Below, one piece after another: positions 1-5,749 of a DNA stretch of 9,448 nt. The DNA comes from JAAYJR01 sp964611525 (GTDB lineage Bacteria; Bacteroidota; Bacteroidia; Bacteroidales; Prolixibacteraceae), in assembly GCA_964611525.1 (NCBI GenBank), contig CAZTAL010000146.1:1-9448 (forward strand). The letters run 5' to 3'. Every line of letters begins with the position of its first letter. Positions within the stretch are counted from its first letter, which is position 1. The position numbers and the translations under genes were made by a program. The notes under the pieces were generated by a model. The model was not told the DNA's origin. It saw only the letters and a program-made list of their open reading frames with translations, and ran no database searches.

Positions 1-2
1 TT

Positions 3-755
3 TCCGCTTGTGAGAAGGTTATCGACGTTGACCTTAATGAAGCAAGTCCGGCACTGGTCATCGAAGGTAACCTGTCTTTTGTTGACAGGTGTATAAAAGT
101 AAAGATATCTAAAACTGGCAGTTATTTTAATAATGATATTCCGGAAAGTGTTTCTGGTGCTTCTGTTTTTCTGGAAAACGCTTCTGGAAAACGGTTTGAA
201 ATTATAGAAACGGAGAAGGGTTTTTACGAAGAGCATCATTTAAACCTCAGGACAGATTCTGAATATAAACTTTTAGTTGAATACAAAAATATCACCCATA
301 CTGCTGTTTCCACTATTTACCCCGTTGTGAAAATTGATTCTTTAAATTACAGATATTATACCGGAGAGAGATTTTATGATGATGGTTACCAAATAAATCT
401 TTATTTTTCTGACCCTCCTGAACAGAAAAATTACTACCGCATAAAAGTATATAAAAACGGGCAGTTGGAAAATGACATCAATGATCTGATCGTTTTTGAT
501 GATAGTGAAATAGATGGTAAGACAATTCAAGTAAGATTGCGCAGACAGATATTTACTCAAGGCGATACCGCAAGGATAGAATTTCTTTCTATTGACGAAG
601 GTGCATGGAGATATTTTACTACTTTTAGTGAGGTAGTCAATGCAAATCCGGGATCACCATCCCCTGCTAATCCGGTTTCCAATTTTGATAATAATGCGCT
701 GGGTTATTTTTCCGCGTGGTCGTACGATTACAAAAAAATTATTATTAAAAAATGA
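3..755 (+). CDS. DUF4249 family outer-membrane lipoprotein (5' end cut by window edge)
   Basis: The frame is open from base 3 and the first visible codons read Ser-Ala-Cys-Glu-Lys-Val-Ile-Asp-Val-Asp-Leu. Ser-Ala-Cys looks like the end of a lipoprotein signal-peptidase II lipobox, so only the signal peptide is missing and the mature protein (about 248 residues, acylated at the Cys) is complete. The opening 'CEKVIDVDLNEA', a following 'LVIEGNL' strand, and a predicted beta-rich body with a FxxxxE/F ending are what DUF4249 proteins look like. Family members are Bacteroidota lipoproteins usually encoded just downstream of a TonB-dependent receptor, presumed to be outer-membrane accessory factors in import; that receptor would lie to the left of the window. 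An internal ATG at 327 is not the true start because the frame extends upstream without a stop. The substrate is unknown. Family identification is from memory of the family pattern. Confidence 0.82.
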   Translation, partial: SACEKVIDVDLNEASPALVIEGNLSFVDRCIKVKISKTGSYFNNDIPESVSGASVFLENASGKRFEIIETEKGFYEEHHLNLRTDSEYKLLVEYKNITHTAVSTIYPVVKIDSLNYRYYTGERFYDDGYQINLYFSDPPEQKNYYRIKVYKNGQLENDINDLIVFDDSEIDGKTIQVRLRRQIFTQGDTARIEFLSIDEGAWRYFTTFSEVVNANPGSPSPANPVSNFDNNALGYFSAWSYDYKKIIIKK

Positions 756-902
756 AAGAATTTTATGTAAAAATCTTATTATTACACATGCAGATATTCT
801 GAAATTACTGAATAAAAGGGATAATGATGGTTACGGGAAGGCTATAAAAATTCACATAGAGCTTTACTTTAGATTTATAAATAATGATAAAATAATATAA
901 AG

Positions 903-1808
903 ATGATTGTTAAAAAAATTGATGGATTGGTTTCTGCGCCGTATACTCCAATGAAATTGGATGGTACCGTTAATACCGGTATTATTAAGAAGTATGCAGA
1001 TAAGTTAAAAAGTGATCGGTTGAAAGGTGTTTTTGTATGTGGAACTACAGGTGAGGGTATGTTTATGACATCCGCTGAACGTATGGAAATTGCAAAAGCC
1101 TGGATTGCCGAGCAGACCGAAGATTTTCGTGTTATTGTACATGTTGGCACCACTTCCGTCAGGCAATCCTTCGAATTGGCTCATCATGCTGCTTTGGAGG
1201 GAGCAAATGCTATTGGATGTATGGGACCAATGTTTTTGAGGCCATCAACTGTAAAAGACCTCGTCGATTACTGTGTAGAGGTAGCTTCCGGGGCTCCCGG
1301 ACTTCCCTTTTATTATTATCATATTCCTTCTGTATCTGGTATTGAGTTACCTATGAGTGAATTTATTGAAGAAGCAAAGAGTACTATACCAAATCTGGCG
1401 GGTATTAAGTTTACAGATAATAATTTTATGGATATGCAAAAATGTCTGGATCTTGATAATGGTAAATGGGATATTCTAAATGGATTTGATGAGATGTTGC
1501 TGGCAGGATTAGCAGTTGGAGCCACTGGTGCAGTTGGAAGTACATATAACTTTATGGCACCTCTTTATTATGATATGATAGATGATTTCAGGAATGGGAA
1601 TATTGCAGCAGCCAGAAGAAAGCAAGGTCGGTCAATACAGGTTATAGAAGTGCTGAACAAGTATGGTGGGGGAATTCCTGCAGGCAAAGCTTTTATGAAA
1701 GAGACCGGCATTGATTGTGGTCCTTGTCGCCTGCCACTAAAAAATGTTGCCGGGAAAAAGTATGAAAATTTTATTTCCGAACTTGAAAGTTTAGATTTTA
1801 TATCATGA
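903..1808 (+). CDS. nanA: N-acetylneuraminate lyase (sialic acid aldolase)
   Basis: This 301-residue protein is a class I aldolase of the DapA/NAL TIM-barrel family; it would cleave N-acetylneuraminate to ManNAc and pyruvate in the cytoplasm. Visible landmarks are the pyruvate-carboxylate loop G-T-T-G-E (47-51), the catalytic tyrosine in YYYHIP (Tyr139), the Schiff-base lysine in GIKFTD (Lys169), and the NAL-specific sugar-binding motifs GFDE (194-197) and GAVGSTYN (209-216, Ser213). These last two separate NAL from dihydrodipicolinate synthase. The segments LPFYYYHIP, GATGAVGSTYN and the C-terminal SLDF(I/L)S closely resemble vertebrate NPL, and the Bacteroides lyase (NanL) is known to be of this type rather than the E. 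coli type. Start is the ATG at 903, with only a weak AAAG ahead of it, usual for this phylum. No nanE, nanT or sialidase is visible in the window. Confidence 0.9.
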   Translation: MIVKKIDGLVSAPYTPMKLDGTVNTGIIKKYADKLKSDRLKGVFVCGTTGEGMFMTSAERMEIAKAWIAEQTEDFRVIVHVGTTSVRQSFELAHHAALEGANAIGCMGPMFLRPSTVKDLVDYCVEVASGAPGLPFYYYHIPSVSGIELPMSEFIEEAKSTIPNLAGIKFTDNNFMDMQKCLDLDNGKWDILNGFDEMLLAGLAVGATGAVGSTYNFMAPLYYDMIDDFRNGNIAAARRKQGRSIQVIEVLNKYGGGIPAGKAFMKETGIDCGPCRLPLKNVAGKKYENFISELESLDFIS

Positions 1809-1984
1809 AATAAAAAGGCTTTTAGCAACACGTTTACTGTCCTGTTGAATTTAGAAATTGAAAAATTAGATAAATGTTGCAGTCTTTAATTTGAAGTGGC
1901 TGCTTGAAGGATTGGATAGTATTAAACCCTGATTGGATTTTTTGGGAAATATATTAAATTTCTGTGATTGTTTTTTTTATAAAT

Positions 1985-2191
1985 TTATTCCGGATTCCTG
2001 TTTTTTTGCTTCCTAACATCATTGATGGAAAGAATAATTCCCAAAATAATTGCCAGAGTAAAGGAAGTCTGCCAATCTATAAATGCAGATTCATTAAATA
2101 TTAAATTCCACAAGAAAGTCACTGCTATACTAATTATAAGAGTGATAGTAAATACTGTTATGAATCCGGCAAGTGCTTTTCTGTAATTCAT
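1985..2191 (-). CDS. Small membrane protein, two predicted transmembrane helices, function unknown
   Basis: A 68-residue protein with a basic N-terminus (MNYRKA), a long hydrophobic segment at about residues 8-32, a short polar loop (NESAFIDWQTS) and a second hydrophobic segment at about 43-57, ending in a basic tail (DVRKQKNRNPE). The positive ends and the acidic loop suggest both termini face the cytoplasm. It begins 31 bases after the amrS stop on the same strand, so it is probably the last gene of that operon. I do not recognise a named family and there is no clear Shine-Dalgarno sequence. It is accepted as real because of the clean membrane-protein pattern and operon position, not because of a known homologue. 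Confidence 0.55.
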   Translation of the reverse strand: MNYRKALAGFITVFTITLIISIAVTFLWNLIFNESAFIDWQTSFTLAIILGIILSINDVRKQKNRNPE

Positions 2192-2222
2192 TTGGGTTAT
2201 ATATTTTTTGATGACAATGCAT

Positions 2223-3236
2223 TCATAATCCTACACCGGCTATTTCCATTTGGCATCGTGGACAATGACCGTCTTTTATGTTATTTCGTCTGACCCCAAA
2301 TCCGGAACGTTCAATTAACATGTAACCACATAAGGGACATATTGTATTCATGTCATCTATACCGGCAACGTTTCCAACGTAAATATATTTTAATCCGGCT
2401 TCACGACCAATATTTTTTGCTTTTTGCAATGTTGTCAATGGTGTTATCTTTGCTTCATTCATTTTATAGGCAGGGAAAAATCTGCTTAGGTGCCATGGAA
2501 CATTAACGCCCAGCTCCTTAGCAATAAAATTAGCCATTGAACGTATTTCTTCAGGATCATCATTAATTTCCGGAATTATCAGACTAGTAACTTCAAGCCA
2601 GATACCCAGTTGTTTTATTTTTTTAAGGCTGTCGAGTACAGGTTTTAACCGCGCACCTATAAGCCGTTTATATGTTTCTTCTTTGAAGGCCTTAAGATCT
2701 ATATTCACGGCATCAAGGTAAGGACCGATCATGTCAAGCATTTCATCCGTCATATATCCGTTTGATACATAAACATTTTTAAGTCCTGCCTCATGTGCTA
2801 GTTGTGCCGTATCATAACTGTATTCGAAAAATATGGTGGGTTCGGTATAGGTATAAGCAATACTCTTACATCCTGAATCTTTTGCATTCTTGACAATCTG
2901 TTCCGGTGTTGCTTCATATCCTGATTTTAATACTTTACTAAAAATTATTTGTGAAATATCCCAGTTCTGGCAAAAAAGACAATGAAAGTTACACCCCGGT
3001 GTAGCGATAGAATAAGCTTTCGAGTCCGGATAGAAATGATATAAAGGTTTTTTTTCTATCGGATCGATATGCTGGGCAATAGTGCGGCCGTAAACTTTTG
3101 TGTAAAGTGTGCCATCAATATTTTCTCTAACCTTGCATATTCCTAATTTTCCCGATTTGATTATACATCGGTGCGCACATAGGTTACATTTTACTTTGTT
3201 GTTGTCAAGTTTTTGATATAAGTATGCTTCTTTCAT
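2223..3236 (-). CDS. amrS: AmrS-type radical SAM protein (AmmeMemoRadiSam system radical SAM enzyme)
   Basis: This 337-residue protein carries the radical SAM cluster motif Cys82-x3-Cys86-x2-Cys89 (GCNFHCLFC). It has an N-terminal cysteine set (Cys17, Cys20, Cys24, Cys34, with the pattern C-x2-C-x3-C ... G-x-C-x-V-R) and a C-terminal set (Cys300/303 and Cys325/328, a zinc-ribbon-like CPLCG ... CPRCQ) ending in IAGVGL. This layout, with the DPIEKKPLYHF segment (58-68), YTYTEPTIFFEY (128-139) and a PWHLSRFFP segment (247-255), is that of the AmrS family, related to pyruvate-formate-lyase activases. The family is named for its frequent linkage to AMMECR1 and Memo proteins; its reaction is poorly defined. 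Neither partner is in the window. The start ATG overlaps the nadA stop as ATGA, so translation is probably coupled. The ferredoxin encoded upstream is a plausible electron donor, by inference only. Confidence 0.88.
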   Translation of the reverse strand: MKEAYLYQKLDNNKVKCNLCAHRCIIKSGKLGICKVRENIDGTLYTKVYGRTIAQHIDPIEKKPLYHFYPDSKAYSIATPGCNFHCLFCQNWDISQIIFSKVLKSGYEATPEQIVKNAKDSGCKSIAYTYTEPTIFFEYSYDTAQLAHEAGLKNVYVSNGYMTDEMLDMIGPYLDAVNIDLKAFKEETYKRLIGARLKPVLDSLKKIKQLGIWLEVTSLIIPEINDDPEEIRSMANFIAKELGVNVPWHLSRFFPAYKMNEAKITPLTTLQKAKNIGREAGLKYIYVGNVAGIDDMNTICPLCGYMLIERSGFGVRRNNIKDGHCPRCQMEIAGVGL

Positions 3237-4147
3237 ACAACTTCCAACATTTTATCGAGTGCAATTTTTGCTTTTTTACTGATTATTTCAGGTACATAAA
3301 TTATAGGTTCCATCCTTTCAAGTGCGAGTTTTACTTTTTCAAGTGTTATCATTCCCATACCAATGCACAGTGTATCAACCGGGTAAAATTTTTTATCCGG
3401 ATTATCGGTTTTAAGGCGGTAAATAAAGTTATCTTCCGTGCCGACAATAAATTTCTTTTGTCCCGACTTATTCACATAGCGGCGCATTTGTGATGTGCTA
3501 CCTGTAAAATCAGCCATATGCCTGACAGGGGTAGGACATTCGGGATGAACAATAATTTCCGCATCAGGATATTTTTTCTTGAGAGATATAAGTTTTTCAA
3601 TTGTTATCTGTTCATGGACGTAACAATAGCCATCCCAAAGATGTATGTTCTTGTTTGAATTTTCAGCAACGTAGGAACCAAGATTTTTATCAGGAACAAA
3701 CAATACATTGTCTTCAGACAAAGAATTAACCACATTTACTGCATTTGCTGAAGTGCAACAAATATCGGAGACTGCTTTTACTTCCGCCGAACTGTTGACG
3801 TAACTTACAACTACAAGGTCAGGTTCTTGCCTTTTCATGCTTGTGATTTTTTCGGCTGTGGCCATGTCAGCCAAGCCGCAGCCCGCATTCTTGTCCGGAA
3901 GAAGTACTGTTTTATTCGGATTAAGTATAGCCGCAGTCTCAGCCATAAATTGAACACCGCAAAAAACAATTACTTCAGCTTTTGTTTTAACAGCACGTCT
4001 GCTTAGGTCCAGTGAGTCACCGACATAATCAGCTATATCCTGAACTTCGCCTCTCTGATAAACATGAGCCAGAATAACTGCATTTTTTTGTTCCTTTAAT
4101 TTTTTAATAGATTCTGTTAATTTATTGTTTGTCACCATTAATATCAT
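3233..4147 (-). CDS. nadA: Quinolinate synthase A (4Fe-4S)
   Basis: NadA condenses iminoaspartate with dihydroxyacetone phosphate to quinolinate in de novo NAD synthesis. The 304-residue length fits the compact form of the family. Motifs in order are AHVYQ (27-31), GDSLDLS (43-49), GVQFMAE (64-70), PDKNAGC (84-90), YVNSSAEVKA (116-125), CTSAN (131-135), HPEC (201-204), GSTSQM (216-221) and GTE (236-238). The three expected [4Fe-4S] ligands are Cys90, Cys175 (DGYCYVH) and Cys261. Two starts are possible: the ATG at 4147 or an in-frame ATG three codons later; neither has a clear Shine-Dalgarno sequence. Its 3' end overlaps amrS by four bases. The usual neighbours nadB (aspartate oxidase) and nadC are absent here, so the rest of the pathway must be elsewhere or different. 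Confidence 0.96.
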   Translation of the reverse strand: MILMVTNNKLTESIKKLKEQKNAVILAHVYQRGEVQDIADYVGDSLDLSRRAVKTKAEVIVFCGVQFMAETAAILNPNKTVLLPDKNAGCGLADMATAEKITSMKRQEPDLVVVSYVNSSAEVKAVSDICCTSANAVNVVNSLSEDNVLFVPDKNLGSYVAENSNKNIHLWDGYCYVHEQITIEKLISLKKKYPDAEIIVHPECPTPVRHMADFTGSTSQMRRYVNKSGQKKFIVGTEDNFIYRLKTDNPDKKFYPVDTLCIGMGMITLEKVKLALERMEPIIYVPEIISKKAKIALDKMLEVV

Positions 4148-4161
4148 TTTATATTATTGAA

Positions 4162-4220
4162 GATTCCATCCATTCGAAAAGATGTAATCTTGTTAAAAAT
4201 CTTCCCGGAAAGATGGAATC
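4162..4220 (-). repeat. Inverted repeat in the nadA leader
   Basis: GATTCCATC at 4162-4170 and its exact reverse complement GATGGAATC at 4212-4220 bracket about 41 bases. Inside lies a shorter perfect hairpin, AAGAT-gta-ATCTT (4179-4191). The structure sits in the 103-base gap between the yggS stop and the nadA start. There is no T-run after it in the direction of transcription, so it does not look like an intrinsic terminator. It could be an RNA structure that controls nadA, or a repressor site. Function is inference. Confidence 0.5.
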
Positions 4221-4250
4221 CTTTTAATAATGTTAGTAGTTTTTTACTGG

Positions 4251-4928
4251 TTAGTAATCTCGCCTACCAAATATTTGAGTACCTATTCTTACAATATTTG
4301 CTCCTTCTTCAATTGCAATTTTGTAAGTATTGCTCATTCCCATAGAGAGATAGTGCATTTCAACATCAGGTATTTGCTTTTTCGTTAATTGATCGAACAA
4401 GGTCTTTGTTGCCGTGAAATATGGTCTTGCATCTTCAGGGTTACCAAATCTGGGTCCCATAGTCATTAAGCCTTGTATTCTAAGAAATGGCAAGTTTTTT
4501 ATTTGCATGATAAGTTTTTCAACATTTTGTGGCAAAACTCCGGTTTTATTTGATTCTTTGCCACTGTTGATTTCGATAAGCACCGGCATAATTTTATTTT
4601 TTTTTGCACAATACTTATTGACTTCCCTCGCCAATCTGACAGAATCAATAGTTTCGATCACATCAAAAAGCTCAACAGCCTTTTTAGCTTTATTTCGTTG
4701 CAAGTGCCCTATCATGTGCCATTTAACCGGTTCATCAATAACCTGCTTTATGTGTTCAGCTTCCTGTACATAATTGTAACCGAGAATTTTTATACCGGCT
4801 TGGATGGAAGCTCTTACTTCTTCCGCTGATCTGGTTTTTGCGGCAGCAACCAGCAACACATGCTCAGGAAGTGATTGCCTGATATTTGTTATATTATTTT
4901 TTATATGGTTTGAATGATCTTCTGTCAC
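4251..4928 (-). CDS. yggS: YggS/PLPBP family pyridoxal phosphate homeostasis protein
   Basis: A 225-residue single-domain alanine-racemase-fold protein that binds PLP but has no known catalytic activity; the family controls PLP supply and amino-acid balance. The PLP lysine is Lys31 in LLVAAAKTRS, at the position of the usual VAVSKT motif. Other landmarks are WHMIGHLQRNK (70-80), SNKTG (126-130), LMTMG (154-158), LSMGMS (194-199) and the phosphate-binding VRIGT (213-217) followed by IFGRR. Two usual features are altered: the glutamate of the common GEN-x-VQE motif is Tyr51 (GYNYVQEA), and the aspartate usually found after SMGMS-x is Thr201. The gene starts 18 bases after the ferredoxin stop, so the two are probably co-transcribed. 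Confidence 0.92.
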   Translation of the reverse strand: MTEDHSNHIKNNITNIRQSLPEHVLLVAAAKTRSAEEVRASIQAGIKILGYNYVQEAEHIKQVIDEPVKWHMIGHLQRNKAKKAVELFDVIETIDSVRLAREVNKYCAKKNKIMPVLIEINSGKESNKTGVLPQNVEKLIMQIKNLPFLRIQGLMTMGPRFGNPEDARPYFTATKTLFDQLTKKQIPDVEMHYLSMGMSNTYKIAIEEGANIVRIGTQIFGRRDY

Positions 4929-4946
4929 ATTAGAATTTTTAAGGGA

Positions 4947-5195
4947 TTATTCACCATGAATGCGTTTCTTTTTTTCCAATAATTCATCTTCACTTTCCTC
5001 GTGATCGGGATCCTTTATGATACAATCTACAGGACAAACTTCAACACATTGTGGTTCATCATAAAATCCAACACATTCCGTACATAAATCCGGATTAATA
5101 ACATATATTTCATCACCTTCAGAAATAGCGTCATTCGGACATTCGCTTATACATGCGCCACAAGAAATACATTCTTCATTAATTAACATTGCCAT
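4947..5195 (-). CDS. yfhL: YfhL-type 2[4Fe-4S] ferredoxin (Alvin type)
   Basis: This 82-residue protein has C9-x2-C12-x2-C15-x3-C19-P for the first cluster. The second set is C38-x2-C41-x8-C50-x3-C54-P. The eight-residue spacer in the second motif (VGFYDEPQ) and the charged C-terminal helix (about 62-82) are hallmarks of the Allochromatium-type ferredoxins, and the sequence resembles E. coli YfhL (CTECVG-x-Y-x-x-P-x-C ... VCP ... DP-x-H). It is a soluble low-potential electron carrier. A strong Shine-Dalgarno sequence decides the start. It leads the yggS-nadA-amrS block, where NadA and AmrS also carry Fe-S clusters, so it could feed electrons to AmrS; this partner is inferred from position only. 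Confidence 0.93.
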   Translation of the reverse strand: MAMLINEECISCGACISECPNDAISEGDEIYVINPDLCTECVGFYDEPQCVEVCPVDCIIKDPDHEESEDELLEKKKRIHGE

Positions 5196-5203
5196 AATAA
5201 AAA

Positions 5204-5210
5204 ACCTCCT
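5204..5210 (-). promoter_or_regulatory. Strong Shine-Dalgarno site of the ferredoxin gene
   Basis: On the - strand the sequence reads AGGAGGT, eight bases ahead of the ATG at 5195. This is a near-perfect anti-16S match, in contrast to the other genes here such as nadA, nanA, GH27 and the sulfatase, which have none. It fixes the start and suggests high translation of the ferredoxin. Confidence 0.85.
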
Positions 5211-5231
5211 AATATTTAATTATTTAATTTT

Positions 5232-5365
5232 ATGAGTCCGTTCCGATTAGTGTAATTTTTGATCAAATATAAAAAACAATTAATAAAATGTCGATTTAAC
5301 ACTTTATTATTTAAATTTTTATATTATCAAATATTTTGTATTTAACCAGTTCGGAGAGGGCTCAT
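5232..5365. repeat. Imperfect 15-base inverted repeats around the ferredoxin promoter region
   Basis: The arms are ATGAGTCCGTTCCGA at 5232-5246 and TCGGAGAGGGCTCAT at 5351-5365; they match as inverted repeats at 12 of 15 positions. They enclose about 104 very AT-rich bases between the cupin stop and the ferredoxin start, with no reading frame of note. The arrangement is like a small non-autonomous element or a pair of binding sites. No flanking duplication was obvious. Confidence 0.4.
5264..5271 (-). promoter_or_regulatory. Possible Bacteroidota -7 promoter element for the ferredoxin operon
   Basis: On the - strand the bases read TATATTTG, matching the TAnnTTTG consensus of the phylum's main sigma factor. 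Transcription would begin near 5257, giving a leader of about 60 bases. No TTTG -33 element was found at the right distance, so this is a weak call. Confidence 0.3.
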
Positions 5366-5366
5366 T

Positions 5367-5693
5367 TTATTTTTTCTTTGGATAAGGATCCCATACAACC
5401 AAAATTAATGCACCTTTTTCCGATTCAAAGGGACCATGATTTTTATGTGCTTTAAAAAATTGATATGTGCCTTCACCGTATACTTTTCCTTCGCTAATAT
5501 ATTCACCGCGGATGATAAAATGCTGTTCAGCGGTTATGTGGGAATGAGAAGGCAGATAAAAATTTTCAGGCAATTTTAGTAAAATTGTTTTTGCCCCATT
5601 GTCGTCCCTTAATATTTTCTTTTTTGTACCGTCAGGATAGCCGGTTGCATCCTCCCAACCTGAATCATCATATAAGTTAATATGTTCTATCAT
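5367..5693 (-). CDS. Small single-domain cupin protein
   Basis: A 108-residue protein. The first cupin motif is at about 48-62 (LPSHSHITAEQHFII, with His50, His52 and Glu56 in the H-x-H-x3-E metal pattern, plus His58). It is followed by RGEY and a G-E-G-x-Y-x-F strand, and the second motif holds His83 and His86 (AHKNHGPF). The protein ends in a WDPYP segment. Such small cupins bind a divalent metal; some are ChrR-like sensors and others are dioxygenases, and nothing here fixes the substrate. It lacks a signal peptide, so it is cytoplasmic. A clear GGAGGG ribosome site supports the start. It lies 56 bases after the sulfatase stop and may be transcribed with the glycan genes or on its own. Confidence 0.8.
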   Translation of the reverse strand: MIEHINLYDDSGWEDATGYPDGTKKKILRDDNGAKTILLKLPENFYLPSHSHITAEQHFIIRGEYISEGKVYGEGTYQFFKAHKNHGPFESEKGALILVVWDPYPKKK

Positions 5694-5700
5694 TGTAATT

Positions 5701-5709
5701 CCCTCCTTT
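5701..5709 (-). promoter_or_regulatory. Strong Shine-Dalgarno site of the cupin gene
   Basis: The - strand reads AAAGGAGGG, seven bases ahead of the ATG at 5693. This is unusual among the genes here and confirms the cupin start. Confidence 0.8.
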
Positions 5710-5725
5710 CATAATTTAAATATAG

Positions 5726-5733
5726 CAAACATA
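5726..5733 (-). promoter_or_regulatory. Possible -7 promoter element for the cupin gene
   Basis: The - strand reads TATGTTTG, matching TAnnTTTG. Transcription would start near 5719, just ahead of the ribosome site. The only TTTG nearby is too close to serve as a -33 element, so confidence is low. If real, the cupin has its own promoter between it and the sulfatase. Confidence 0.3.
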
Positions 5734-5749
5734 TTTTCATAATACAAAT

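Noticed and set aside
640..900. An 86-codon + strand frame overlapping the lipoprotein gene
   Set aside because: Its first half is an out-of-phase shadow of the lipoprotein gene and no start lies in its unique part. A faint likeness of the second half to an ECF sigma N-terminus was too weak to claim.
903..1808. Dihydrodipicolinate synthase
   Set aside because: The GFDE and GAVGSTYN motifs and the similarity to vertebrate NPL point to N-acetylneuraminate lyase.
1946..1978. GAAAT/ATTTC stem followed by eight T, as a terminator of nanA
   Set aside because: The stem has five mostly A-T pairs and stands eight bases from the T-run, so it would not be a stable intrinsic terminator.
2223..3236. AmrS as the maturase (anSME) of the nearby sulfatase
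   Set aside because: anSME proteins have a different C-terminal SPASM cysteine pattern; the N- and C-terminal cysteine sets here match AmrS instead.
3224..3493. An 89-codon + strand frame opposite nadA, and similar frames opposite other genes
   Set aside because: These lie opposite clearly coding genes and have no family features.
4244..4257. Perfect TTACT-ggtt-AGTAA hairpin at the yggS stop
   Set aside because: It is a five-pair A-T stem with no T-run in the transcribed direction; such stems occur by chance in this DNA.
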